In this document: piece after piece, positions 33,795 to 41,659 of the stretch | Position numbering within the stretch: the first letter of the stretch is position 1 | Layout of the letters: each line of letters starts with the position of its first letter | NCBI GenBank assembly: GCA_944323655.1 | Contig: CALUTL010000004.1 | Location: 53,881-117,880 of the forward strand | DNA from: Candidatus Gastranaerophilales bacterium | GTDB lineage: Bacteria; Cyanobacteriota; Vampirovibrionia; Gastranaerophilales; Gastranaerophilaceae | Direction: 5' to 3' | Length of the DNA: 64,000 nt | The notes under the pieces: model-generated | Database searches by the model: none | Seen by the model: the letters and a program-made list of their open reading frames with translations, nothing else | Told to the model about the DNA's origin: nothing | Program-made: the position numbers and the translations under genes

Positions 33795-36458
33795 TTACCA
33801 CTGAGGCTTAATGCAATATCTGCTATTTGGATCTTCCAAAACAAGTTCCTCTAACTCCGGTTCGGGCTGCTTTTCTTTATTTGTACTGAAAATTTGTACT
33901 TTGAAATGCGGGCTCATCAAAACATTAAAGTTGTATTCATCCGTCAAATCCGCTATTTCCTTTTCTGTTTCAACATCAATCTGTGCTTTATCGTAAAATA
34001 GTTTTTCTTCTCGCTGCAACAGCTCTTTTTCCAAAACCTTTATCTGTTTTGTTGTTTTCAGCTCCTCAAGTTTGTTTGCACAAGCCTGTTTTTTCAAATC
34101 TTTTATTTCTGTTTTTATATCGTTCAAATCCGTTTCAAGCTGAGTTTTCTTTCTGCCCGCAATAAGTTTTATTTTTTCAACCTCAAAAGCAAATGAGCCT
34201 TCCTGACTTTTTATGTACTCTTTTATTATTTCATCTTTAGATATTTTTTCATCCAAATTCCCGAAATCTTCAAGCAAACTGCCTAGCCTTATTTTTTCAA
34301 GGTTTGTCCGTTCTTCAATTTCAATTACGGGCAAACTTAACAGTTGTCTGCATTTTTCATCCGGCAAAATCTCCCCGCTTTTTGTCTGCCCGATTAATAA
34401 ACAACGGCTTGACGAAACATCTTTTGAGGTTATTGCAATATTATAAAATCCAATCTCGCAAGGTTCAATGTCCGCATTTACATAAATTTTCGCCTCGGGT
34501 GCAATGTTTGTGTCAATTTCTCTCAAAATCCCTTTTGCAAAAGCAGACGTAAAACTTATTCTGCCTGTTTGAGGTTTGAAATCCTTGCCTAATCCGTATC
34601 TTTTGTACCCCTCATAATTTCTCATTCGTCCGTTATCGTTGAACGAAAATAAATAAGGTCGTTTATAACCCTCAATCAAGGTCAAAGTTTTGTTTTCGTC
34701 GTCTATTTCGTACCAGTCGGGCTTTATTGTTTCAAAGTAATATTTCACAAGTTCCCAAAGGTCATTGTTTAGTTCCTCTGTTTTTTCTTCGATATATGCA
34801 GGAGTAACCGTAACTTTATCGGCAATAGATTTTGTAAATGTCGTAAACAGAATATCTTCCGAATTTTCAACAAGCTGTTCATTTGCTTGCCTGTGCTCCG
34901 TCAAGTTTTCTTTGAATGCCAGAGCAACCTCATTTCTGTGTCTGAAATCTTTTAGGACTTCTTTTATCTTTACATCAAAATTTCCTACAATATCATCCGA
35001 CATCCCAAAAATTCCGTTAAACTGCAAAGTCCGTTTGTTTATAAGTTCCAGCATTCTGACATCAGCAAAATTTTCATGGCTTAAAAGATTAATAACCAGC
35101 ACATCAGAATTCTGTCCCTGTCTGTGGCATCTGCAAATCCTCTGCTCCATTTGAATTGAATTGTAAATCATATCGTAATTCACAACTACAGGACAGTATT
35201 CTATATCCAAACCCTTTGCCGCTGTATCCGTTGTTACAAGGATTTGAACATCTTCATCATTACGGAAATTTTCAAGTGTGTCATTATCTTTGTATTTAAG
35301 CGTGTTATATCCGTTCTGTCTGAAAATCATATAAAGATTATCAAGTGTTGTGTTATTATCTACAAAAACAATCGCTTTTTGATTAACTTTCATTGATTTC
35401 AGGTGGTTAAAAACTGTTTTTAAAATCTTCAAAAGCTGTGTGGTTTTTGAATTAATTTTTATTTCAGATGCAAGTTTTTGAATATGTAATAGAGCGGCTT
35501 TTTCAAGTCCGTAAGTTCTTTGAATTGCAGGAGATATCATATTTACAAACGCCTGCGGTGAAGATGAAAGTGTTTTTAAAAACAACAGGTTAAGGTTGTA
35601 TTCATCTATTTCGGGGTAGGCAACCTTATCGTCAGAGGCAATATATGTTGAAATAAGTTTATACAGTTCTTTTTCTTCCTGTATAAGCGGATAATCCACA
35701 GTAATCGGCAGTCTGCACGGGAAATTTACATATTCCGTTGCCTGAGTTTTCAGTGTTCTGAAACAAAATTGCGAAACCCAGCCTGTTAATTCAGGGTAAT
35801 TTTCGGGCTTTCTGAAATATCGTTTGTAAAACCAATCAACATCCGGCAAAATACTTTCATCTATAAAATGAATTAGCCCGTAAATGTCCCGAATATCTTT
35901 TGTAATGGGTGTCGGAGTTAAAAGTAACTTGTATGCCTCACGTACTGCATTTTTTAATATGACCGTCGTGTCTTTTGTGTAATTTGCAAGTACATCCGCC
36001 TCATCAAAAATCGTCAGGTCCCAGTCACGTTCTTTTACTTTATCAGCATGCCTGATGGCACAATCGTATGTTGTCAAAACAATACCGTCTTCATCAGGAA
36101 TATTTTTTGTATTATTCCAAAAGACATAAGGAAGCGTAAAATCCCTGTCAAGTTTCCGTTTCCACTGTGTTACAAGATTTGACGGAAGAACAACTAAAAT
36201 GTTTTCCTTGCCCTCATACCACTTTTGTCCTGCAACAAGCAAGGCTTCATAAGTTTTACCAAGAGAACCCTCGTCACAGAGAATACAGCCTTTTAAAAAG
36301 TCCGACCGTAATGCAAATCTTGCCGCCGCTATCTGATATGGCAAAATCTTTGCAGTTGATGAGGCATAAACAGGCAACAAATTTTTGTCTTTTGACATAT
36401 CTTCAAGACGCTTTGCCTCTATTAATGCAGAATACCTTGTTGAAAATTTACTGCCCAT
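33795..36458 (-). CDS. SNF2-family helicase/translocase with C-terminal coiled coil
   Basis: 887 residues. Helicase lobe 1: Q-like LPYQIAAARFAL, Walker A CDEGSLGKTYEALL (GSLGKT 64-69; SNF2 proteins normally read D-x-G-L-G-K-T), motif II TIFDEADVL (about 148-156) and LLLTPTPI in place of SAT. Lobe 2: KAIVFVDNNTTLDNLY, ILVTTDTAAKGLDIEYC, and motif VI QMEQRICRCHRQGQ. A 400-residue C-terminal part includes a predicted coiled coil (about 770-860). Such motors translocate along duplex DNA without strand separation, and occur with methyltransferases in several defence systems. Gene lies first or second in the leftward operon. The ATG has no clear ribosome site and a TATATT box lies about 10 bp upstream, so a nearly leaderless start is possible. 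Confidence 0.9.
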   Translation of the reverse strand: MGSKFSTRYSALIEAKRLEDMSKDKNLLPVYASSTAKILPYQIAAARFALRSDFLKGCILCDEGSLGKTYEALLVAGQKWYEGKENILVVLPSNLVTQWKRKLDRDFTLPYVFWNNTKNIPDEDGIVLTTYDCAIRHADKVKERDWDLTIFDEADVLANYTKDTTVILKNAVREAYKLLLTPTPITKDIRDIYGLIHFIDESILPDVDWFYKRYFRKPENYPELTGWVSQFCFRTLKTQATEYVNFPCRLPITVDYPLIQEEKELYKLISTYIASDDKVAYPEIDEYNLNLLFLKTLSSSPQAFVNMISPAIQRTYGLEKAALLHIQKLASEIKINSKTTQLLKILKTVFNHLKSMKVNQKAIVFVDNNTTLDNLYMIFRQNGYNTLKYKDNDTLENFRNDEDVQILVTTDTAAKGLDIEYCPVVVNYDMIYNSIQMEQRICRCHRQGQNSDVLVINLLSHENFADVRMLELINKRTLQFNGIFGMSDDIVGNFDVKIKEVLKDFRHRNEVALAFKENLTEHRQANEQLVENSEDILFTTFTKSIADKVTVTPAYIEEKTEELNNDLWELVKYYFETIKPDWYEIDDENKTLTLIEGYKRPYLFSFNDNGRMRNYEGYKRYGLGKDFKPQTGRISFTSAFAKGILREIDTNIAPEAKIYVNADIEPCEIGFYNIAITSKDVSSSRCLLIGQTKSGEILPDEKCRQLLSLPVIEIEERTNLEKIRLGSLLEDFGNLDEKISKDEIIKEYIKSQEGSFAFEVEKIKLIAGRKKTQLETDLNDIKTEIKDLKKQACANKLEELKTTKQIKVLEKELLQREEKLFYDKAQIDVETEKEIADLTDEYNFNVLMSPHFKVQIFSTNKEKQPEPELEELVLEDPNSRYCIKPQW

Positions 36459-36489
36459 ACTTAGAATATAGCATAAATAGATGAAAAAT

Positions 36490-36687
36490 TTACCGAATTA
36501 GAATTTCTGCCAATGCCTGCAGGCACTCTTTATATGTTGTTTGAAGTTGTTTTTGCTCTTTTTCTCTTGCCCGTTTATCTTTTATTCTTTGTTTTTGTCG
36601 CCGCAACTGTTCTATTCTCTGTCTATGCCTGTCGTTTTCACTTGCTATCTGACGGTCAATTGATTCTAATTCTGAATTATCGGACAT
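36490..36687 (-). CDS. Small coiled-coil basic protein
   Basis: 65 residues from ATG 36687 with AAAGGAG 6 bp upstream; a longer frame to 36726 has no site. Almost the whole protein is one charged helix (IDRQIASENDRHRQRIEQLR and following RQKQRIKDKRAREKEQKQL) with heptad-like spacing. It resembles accessory DNA-binding or mobilisation-associated coiled-coil peptides only in composition. It lies 31 bp upstream of the SNF2 gene and may open the operon. Confidence 0.6.
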   Translation of the reverse strand: MSDNSELESIDRQIASENDRHRQRIEQLRRQKQRIKDKRAREKEQKQLQTTYKECLQALAEILIR

Positions 36688-36722
36688 AAAAACTCCTTTA
36701 TTTAATAACAAAAAGCATAAAC

Positions 36723-36778
36723 CCAAAACGACCGTTAACCGTTGGTAAATCTATAAACCGAAAAGGGTCGTGTTTTGG
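36723..36778. repeat. Imperfect inverted repeat near the serine recombinase
   Basis: CCAAAACGACC (36723-36733) and GGTCGTGTTTTGG (36766-36778) form arms with a 2-nt insertion around a 32-bp core containing two AACCGTT-type repeats. It sits in the divergent interval between the coiled-coil gene and the recombinase. It could be the recombinase's own site or an operator. Confidence 0.5.
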
Positions 36779-36839
36779 TTGATAGATGTGTAAAATAAAA
36801 GTAGGAATAATGCGTTTTTAGTTCACAGGAGGCATTTTT

Positions 36840-37433
36840 ATGACAAATTATGCATATTTAAGAGTTAGTACAGTACTGCAAGATACAGAAAAGAACAAAC
36901 TTGAAATACTTAAGTTTGCAAATTCTCACAAACTCGGAAATGTTGAATTTATTGAAGAACATATTACAAGTAAAAGACATTACAAACAAAGACTTATAGG
37001 TCAACTTCTTGAAAACATTAAACAGGGTGATGTGTTAATTGTTCCTGAGCTTTCAAGGCTTGCACGTTCTGTTTCGCAAATTTTTGAAATTATTGATATG
37101 TCGCAACAGAAAGGTTTTACGCTCTACTCTCTTAAAGAAAATTTTTGTACATCCGACAAAACTATAACATCTATAGTAACTTCAACGGTTTTTGCTCTTG
37201 TTGCTCAAATAGAAAGAGAATTAATAAGCCTTAGAACAAAAGAGGCTTTACACGCAAAACAATTAAACGGCTTAAAACTCGGTCGTCCGCAAGGCAAAGG
37301 TAAATCTAAACTTGATGAGCATAAAGACACTATTATTAAATTACTTGACTGTGGTGTGCCGAAAACTCTTATTGCTAAACAGTTCAAGACTTCTACTGTT
37401 AATCTGTATAAATTCCTGAATAATGTTGCATAG
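36840..37433 (+). CDS. Serine recombinase (resolvase/invertase family)
   Basis: 197 residues. N-terminal catalytic domain with the nucleophile in YLRVST (Ser9), then PELSRLARS and the long E helix (TSIVTSTVFALVAQIERELISLRTKEAL). The segment RPQGKGKSKLDEHKD links to a C-terminal helix-turn-helix (PKTLIAKQFKTSTVNLYKFL). Length and order match DNA invertases such as Hin/Mpi and small resolvases. AGGAGG precedes the ATG. The gene is the only plus-strand cargo gene of the element apart from the integrase. Its substrate may be the inverted repeat at 36723-36778 or an element dimer. Confidence 0.9.
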   Translation: MTNYAYLRVSTVLQDTEKNKLEILKFANSHKLGNVEFIEEHITSKRHYKQRLIGQLLENIKQGDVLIVPELSRLARSVSQIFEIIDMSQQKGFTLYSLKENFCTSDKTITSIVTSTVFALVAQIERELISLRTKEALHAKQLNGLKLGRPQGKGKSKLDEHKDTIIKLLDCGVPKTLIAKQFKTSTVNLYKFLNNVA

Positions 37434-37554
37434 CATTGTTATTACTGACGTTGTTACTCAAAAAAATTAAATTTTTAGCCGATTTTTACTTATAGAATAC
37501 TTGTCTTATTTATCCGTCTTATATCTGCATTTTCTTTATAGCCCCCAAAGTACA

Positions 37555-37582
37555 AGAAAAACGGCACGTTCCTTGTGCCGTT
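37555..37582 (-). terminator. Rho-independent terminator after the reverse transcriptase gene
   Basis: AACGGCAC/GTGCCGTT (37560-37567 with 37575-37582), perfect 8-bp stem; on the minus strand a T-run follows. The remainder of 37434-37608 holds nothing recognisable. Confidence 0.8.
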
Positions 37583-37608
37583 AATAAGGATTGAATGGGT
37601 ATCGTACG

Positions 37609-38397
37609 TTATTCTTCTATATATTTTTTATAATTTAACATTCCTTGCAATGTTTGCATTTCCTTAGGTGATAAATCTTTTTTATTCTGTAAAACAACTA
37701 TTGACTTACGTAGCCTATTATCTATACTGCATTTCCCGTTTTTATCAATATGGATATTCATGATACGTTTTTTCGATCCGTAAATTCGTAATTTTTTATA
37801 ATTCAGCACTAAACCTGCCTTTTGAAGTGTTTTTTGAACATTCGAAATCACCTCCGGCGGATTGATGATGTTCCCTGAGATTACTATATCATCCGCATAA
37901 ATGGTTATATTGTAGCCTAAATCTTTGCAATAATTGTAAAGTTCATCAAATACATCCTTACAGACTAAAAAACTCAGCAGATTACTTGTTGGAATACCCA
38001 GCGGGATTTGATCTTTATATGTTGTTAATTTATATAATACTTCCGCAGTCTTATCATCAAAATCACAAGAATGCTTATAAAAATTTTTAATCCGATTTGC
38101 AGGTATGCTTTTGTAGTGGTTTTTTATATCCATAACGATACACATCTTTGATTTTTTGTGAATATTTAATACGTTCTTAACACTGCATTTTTTATAACCC
38201 GTATGCAGATATTCAGGACGAACAAACTTTTGTTGCAGAAAATTATTTATGACTTGTTGTTGAGTTTTAAGTGTTTTGTTCGGGATTGTCAAAAATCTTA
38301 CTTTGCCCTTTCTTTTTAAAACCCTTGTGCTGTAAGAATACTGTATTTCATTAATGTCCTTGCATGTTTCGATTATTTTTTCTACGTTTAGCTTCAT
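37609..38397 (-). CDS. Short retron-type reverse transcriptase
   Basis: 262 residues from ATG 38397, which has AAAGGGG 6 bp upstream; the frame extends to 38511 but that part translates the structured leader. RT motifs in order are TIPNKTLKTQQQVINNFL, palm motif A CIVMDIKNHYKSIP (Asp90), motif B PLGIPTSNLLSFLV (134-), and the catalytic TIYADDIVIS (YADD 167-170). After this comes LVLNYKKLRIYG and RIMNIHIDKNG at the position of the retron 'VTG' motif, then LQGMLNYKKYIEE. Size and motif B point to the retron/Abi-like RT group rather than group II introns (no maturase or HNH) or diversity-generating RTs. The VTG motif is divergent. The 226-nt structured leader immediately upstream fits a retron. 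Confidence 0.85.
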   Translation of the reverse strand: MKLNVEKIIETCKDINEIQYSYSTRVLKRKGKVRFLTIPNKTLKTQQQVINNFLQQKFVRPEYLHTGYKKCSVKNVLNIHKKSKMCIVMDIKNHYKSIPANRIKNFYKHSCDFDDKTAEVLYKLTTYKDQIPLGIPTSNLLSFLVCKDVFDELYNYCKDLGYNITIYADDIVISGNIINPPEVISNVQKTLQKAGLVLNYKKLRIYGSKKRIMNIHIDKNGKCSIDNRLRKSIVVLQNKKDLSPKEMQTLQGMLNYKKYIEE

Positions 38398-38401
38398 TAT
38401 A

Positions 38402-38623
38402 TCCCCTTTCTTAATTTTTATTTTCCAAAAAAGGGGCTTTGTAGCGGCTCTAATTAGCTTTTTACAGTGCATTAGCTTTATAAAACCTTGCCCCTTTATT
38501 GCGTTGTACACCGCAAGGTGTACAATCCAAAAGGTGAAATTGTTTACTTCCTTAATAGTTAATACCTATAAAGAACAAATAAACCTCCCTTTTGTATACC
38601 GTAATCCTACGGTAGCACCGTTA
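38402..38623 (-). ncRNA. Candidate retron msr-msd RNA / structured leader of the RT
   Basis: The minus-strand transcript upstream of the RT has three stems: TACCGTA-ATCC-TACGGTA (38597-38614), TTGTACACC-GCAA/TTGC-GGTGTACAA (38504-38525, perfect 9 bp with a tetraloop), and AAAGGGGC/GCCCCTTT (38490-38497 with 38430-38437). The last is followed by a T-run. A direct repeat AAGCTAAT lies in the big loop. Position, size and stacked hairpins suit a retron RNA, but no a1/a2 end pairing or branching G was identified with confidence. The alternative is a 5' regulatory leader. Confidence 0.5.
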
Positions 38624-38821
38624 TTATATCCTCCTTTCTATTTCGTCAGAAAATTTTGTTACTTTTGAAACTCCACCGTTATTTCTCCCAAAAACTTCCG
38701 CTAAATAGCATCTGAGAACAAAACGTCCATTTATCAGACCGTTTATTTTGTTAACAAGCTCTATAGCTTGAGTGTAGTATTCGTAAGCTTCTTCCTGTGA
38801 TGTATTCCTTATATTTTTCAT
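38624..38821 (-). CDS. 65-residue protein of unknown function upstream of the RT
   Basis: Start at ATG 38821, 8 bp after AGGAGGA; the ATG two codons earlier is too close and the longer frame overlaps the Xis-like gene. Helical N-terminus (NTSQEEAYEYYTQAIELVNKI) and basic C-terminus (RFVLRCYLAEVFG, KVTKFSDEIERRI). No motif recognised. It lies between the excisionase-like gene and the RT leader, all co-oriented. Confidence 0.6.
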   Translation of the reverse strand: MKNIRNTSQEEAYEYYTQAIELVNKINGLINGRFVLRCYLAEVFGRNNGGVSKVTKFSDEIERRI

Positions 38822-38835
38822 TTGCATTTCCTCCT

Positions 38836-39042
38836 TTATTTCCTTGTTACTAATTCCGCTCCGTTTGTAAGCCATATATCAACTTCGTTTTTTAAAAATA
38901 CAAGTTTGCGATTCCCGACTTTTCTGTAAAGAACTTTGGGCAGCTTATCGAAGCATTTCCACTTGTAAACCGTACCTTTTTTAACCCCTACAAAGTCTGC
39001 AAATTCCTTTACAGTCATAGTTTTTATCTCCGTTGCAGCCAT
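38836..39042 (-). CDS. Excisionase-like helix-turn-helix protein
   Basis: 68 residues. MerR/HTH_17-type winged helix: MTVKEFADFVGVKKGTVYKW (9-28) followed by KVLYRKVGNRKLVFLKNEVDIWL, the usual order for small excisionases of tyrosine-recombinase elements. A second ATG at residue 9 is possible, but the first has AGGAG upstream. It would bend DNA at the ends to direct excision, or act as a regulator. Confidence 0.8.
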   Translation of the reverse strand: MAATEIKTMTVKEFADFVGVKKGTVYKWKCFDKLPKVLYRKVGNRKLVFLKNEVDIWLTNGAELVTRK

Positions 39043-39068
39043 TTTTACTCCTTTCTTTGCAATAATTA

Positions 39069-39097
39069 AAAGCTGATATTTTTGTTATATCAGCTTT
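39069..39097. terminator. Perfect 11-bp hairpin between element genes
   Basis: AAAGCTGATAT/ATATCAGCTTT with a 7-nt loop (39069-39079 with 39087-39097), 27 bp upstream of the Xis-like start; T-rich on the plus-strand complement only weakly. Terminator of the gene at 39175 or an operator. A second small palindrome AATTGC-CA-GCAATT is at 39129-39142. Confidence 0.5.
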
Positions 39098-39174
39098 CAA
39101 AAAAATATGTGTTGCCAGATTGCTAACCAATTGCCAGCAATTAATATTTCTTAATAAATCCTTTTAAATTCCCT

Positions 39175-40236
39175 TTATAATGAGCAGAAGTCATCATTTA
39201 TGGTATACATCCCATCTTCATTTTTGGGGTTAATTAAGTGTTTTGCGTCAAAAATTCCATGCTGTTTTTGAAATTCCTTAAAAGCACTATTTATTTTACT
39301 AACTTGTGACGATAATGAATTTGACCCTATGTCATCAAGGTTCTTTGTTTTTAGGATGTCCCTAAGAACCTTTAGCTTACCGGCTGGTAATTTTAAAATT
39401 TCTCCGTTAATTATGACATTTTTGAGTTGTTCATAATTGTCAAATTCGAATTTTATACTATCAATTTTTTCAAAACTTTTTGCTCTTTTATTTTGGTAAC
39501 TGAAATTAAATTCAAATTTGCTGAGACTGTTTAAAGCAAAACATTGTTTCTCATTATCCTCTTTCAGGTATTTAATCTCTTCAAGCGTAAGGCATCCGGT
39601 GAAAAGTTTGTTTTGTAAATTTTCAAACATGGACACCCTATTATTTTTATCAAACGATTTTATTTCGTCAAATGTTAGCCAAAAATCTTCATTACCGCGT
39701 TCTTCTAATTTTTGTTCAAAAAAATTTTTAATTTTCGCTTCTTGTAATTCAAAGTTTACTAAATCTTTTCCTACCAAGCCATTTTTTTTATAAACATCAA
39801 TATAATCATCATAGCTTTCAATAAACTTTGTGTTTTCTGTCGGTATATCTATTTTTATATAAGTAGTAGTCGGAGCGGTATCTTCGTCATCCAAATCAAT
39901 TTCCTCTCCGTATATGTTCTCTTGCGTAATAGGCGTCGTAACCGGAGTTGAGATCTTATATTTTAACCCTAAGGATTGCTCTAATTTTGAAAATATATTT
40001 ATTGGGTCGTAATTGATACACAGATCTAACCAAAATTTTTCATCTTCCAAATGCCTGCAATGCGGAGTTAAATTTAATTTAATAAACTCGAGGGTAATAA
40101 AATCCTCTTCACTCCTGTTAATCAAGTTATAGATTATAAATGCAAATAAATTTGTTTCATAATCTAATGCCCTTATTCTTTTGCCTGGCAATAAATTTCT
40201 TACCTCTTGTTGTGCTGTTTGTTGGGTTTTTGTCAT
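39175..40236 (-). CDS. Unknown protein, possible element replication/initiator-type protein
   Basis: 353 residues from ATG 40236, with GGAG 6 bp upstream; the frame reaches 40263 without a better site. N-terminal half helical (LDYETNLFAFIIYNLINRSEEDF...), then an acidic linker (GEEIDLDDEDTAPTTT) and two helical domains. The C-terminus (PAGKLKVLRDILKTKNLDDIG, VSKINSAFKEFQKQHGIFD) looks like a winged-helix. First gene of the leftward run next to the integrase, where elements often keep initiator or regulator genes, but no family is recognised. Function unassigned. Confidence 0.65.
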   Translation of the reverse strand: MTKTQQTAQQEVRNLLPGKRIRALDYETNLFAFIIYNLINRSEEDFITLEFIKLNLTPHCRHLEDEKFWLDLCINYDPINIFSKLEQSLGLKYKISTPVTTPITQENIYGEEIDLDDEDTAPTTTYIKIDIPTENTKFIESYDDYIDVYKKNGLVGKDLVNFELQEAKIKNFFEQKLEERGNEDFWLTFDEIKSFDKNNRVSMFENLQNKLFTGCLTLEEIKYLKEDNEKQCFALNSLSKFEFNFSYQNKRAKSFEKIDSIKFEFDNYEQLKNVIINGEILKLPAGKLKVLRDILKTKNLDDIGSNSLSSQVSKINSAFKEFQKQHGIFDAKHLINPKNEDGMYTINDDFCSL

Positions 40237-40303
40237 AATTTTCTCCTTTTTTGTTTTAACCATTATCTCAAATTTTCAGACTTTCTTGAAAATTTGCATT
40301 CAT

Positions 40304-40424
40304 ATATTATTATACCGCTTTTTTTCAAAAGACCGTTCAACCGGCTTCCTGCTTAGCTTTTCATCTTTTGCAGCCCTTTTTAAGCTTTTTACTAAAATTT
40401 GGGCACAAAATATTATTATACCGC
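40304..40424 (-). promoter_or_regulatory. Duplicated TATAAT-bearing 15-bp direct repeats
   Basis: ATATTATTATACCGC occurs at 40304-40318 and 40410-40424. On the minus strand each contains GGTATAAT, a consensus -10. No good -35 is seen at either, so they may be activator-dependent tandem promoters for the leftward genes. The region 40237-40575 is otherwise T-rich and non-coding. Confidence 0.45.
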
Positions 40425-40575
40425 AAACCTTGAACAAAAAATTCGAAAAAAGCGGCTTTTTTTTGTAAATTTTGGTTAAGTTTTTTTTTAATTTTCTATA
40501 TTGAGATTTAGTTTTCTTTTGTTTTATTAAATTTGCCGCAAACACAACAAGGGTAAAGTTTTTAACCGATTTTGG

Positions 40576-40604
40576 TTGACATTAAAACACCGTTTTGTTA
40601 GAAA
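40576..40604 (+). promoter_or_regulatory. Integrase promoter
   Basis: TTGACA (40576-40581), 17-bp spacer, TAGAAA (40599-40604). The integrase ATG is only 8 bp past the -10, so transcripts would be leaderless or nearly so. The in-frame TTG at 40576 is the -35 itself, not a start. Confidence 0.6.
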
Positions 40605-40611
40605 CAAAAGT

Positions 40612-41628
40612 ATGTCAGCTTACAAGAAAAATAACAGATGGTATTATAATTTTCAAATTCGCGGGAAACGTTATCATCGTGCTGTGCCGGAAGCTACTAC
40701 AAGAAAAATGGCGGATCAGGCAGAAGCTAAAGTAAAAGCAGAGTTGCTCGGCGGTCGGTATGATTTGGTTGAATATAAAAAGCAGGAAACATTTTTTACA
40801 CTTGGCGAGAGATTTGAACAATACGTTAAAGCAAACTGCAAAGGCTATATTAACGACCTTTCCGCTTTGAAAAAGTTAAAAGAGTTCTTTGGCGATAAAA
40901 AACTGAAAGAATTTACGCCTTTCATTATTGAACAATATCGTCAACACCGTAAAAAGCTCGGAATGAAAGGAGCTACAATTAATCGTGAAATCGGTGTCCT
41001 ACGTCGTATGATGACAATGGCTGAAAATTATGGCTGGATTAATTACAATCCTGCTGTTAAACGTTATATAAAGCCGCTCAAGGTCGAAAATAAAAAAATT
41101 AAAATTCTTGACAAGCAGGAAGTTGCAACGCTTTTAAAATGTTGTTATGGCGAATGCGAGTTTTTAAAACCAATTTTCCTATGTGCCTTGCATACAGGAA
41201 TGCGTAAAAGCGAAATCTTACAGCTTGAGTGGGAAAATGTTGACCTTGAGCAAAAGTTAATTACAATTCTTACACAAAAAAACGGTAAAAAATCAGAAAT
41301 CCCAATTTCATCACCGTTACTGCTTGAATTCAAAAAACTTAAATTACAGAAGTCATCAAAATATGTTTTTGTAAATCCATTAACTAATGCTCCGTACGTA
41401 AATATTCGCTACAGCATTCAAAAAGTATTCAAACGTGCCGGCATTAAAAATTTTACATTTCATGGATTACGTCATACAGCCTGCACGCGTTTAATTGAAT
41501 TAGATGTTCCACTTGATGTTGTTAAAGATATCATGCGTCATTCAAATATTAATATTACCCTTGAGGTATATAACCATATCAAGCAGGAACGGAAACGCGA
41601 GGCTATAGAACGGCTTAGCAACTATTAA
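40612..41628 (+). CDS. int: Tyrosine site-specific integrase
   Basis: 338 residues from ATG 40612. N-terminal AP2-like/arm-binding segment (YKKNNRWYYNFQIRGKRYHR), SAM-like core-binding domain (about 60-150), and catalytic domain. Catalytic residues are Arg in LHTGMRKSEIL, Lys in the beta-hairpin KNGKKSEIP, HGLRHT (His, Arg), and IMRHSNINITLEVYNH (His, Tyr nucleophile). All are present. The gene ends 125 bp from the right 41-bp att repeat in tRNA-Lys, the standard arrangement. It integrates and, with the Xis-like protein, excises the element. Confidence 0.95.
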   Translation: MSAYKKNNRWYYNFQIRGKRYHRAVPEATTRKMADQAEAKVKAELLGGRYDLVEYKKQETFFTLGERFEQYVKANCKGYINDLSALKKLKEFFGDKKLKEFTPFIIEQYRQHRKKLGMKGATINREIGVLRRMMTMAENYGWINYNPAVKRYIKPLKVENKKIKILDKQEVATLLKCCYGECEFLKPIFLCALHTGMRKSEILQLEWENVDLEQKLITILTQKNGKKSEIPISSPLLLEFKKLKLQKSSKYVFVNPLTNAPYVNIRYSIQKVFKRAGIKNFTFHGLRHTACTRLIELDVPLDVVKDIMRHSNINITLEVYNHIKQERKREAIERLSNY

Positions 41629-41659
41629 GGGCTTAAAAATATTATAAACACAAGGTTTG

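Noticed and set aside
26731..36458. DISARM or BREX defence system
   Set aside because: An SNF2 motor and adenine methyltransferase are present, but no DrmA/DrmB/DrmC or PglZ/BrxC-like gene is seen; Mod and Res are of type III.
37609..38397. Group II intron RT
   Set aside because: Too short, no maturase or endonuclease domain, and no intron-type RNA ends recognised.
38398..38511. N-terminal 38-residue extension of the reverse transcriptase
   Set aside because: The extension translates the structured leader; the ATG at 38397 has a proper ribosome site.
37609..38511. Diversity-generating retroelement
   Set aside because: RT motif B is of the PTS type, and no template/variable repeat pair or accessory avd-like gene was found nearby.
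40300..40545. 81-codon minus-strand ORF in the T-rich region before the integrase
   Set aside because: Low-complexity Lys/Phe product over duplicated promoter-like repeats; no ribosome site.
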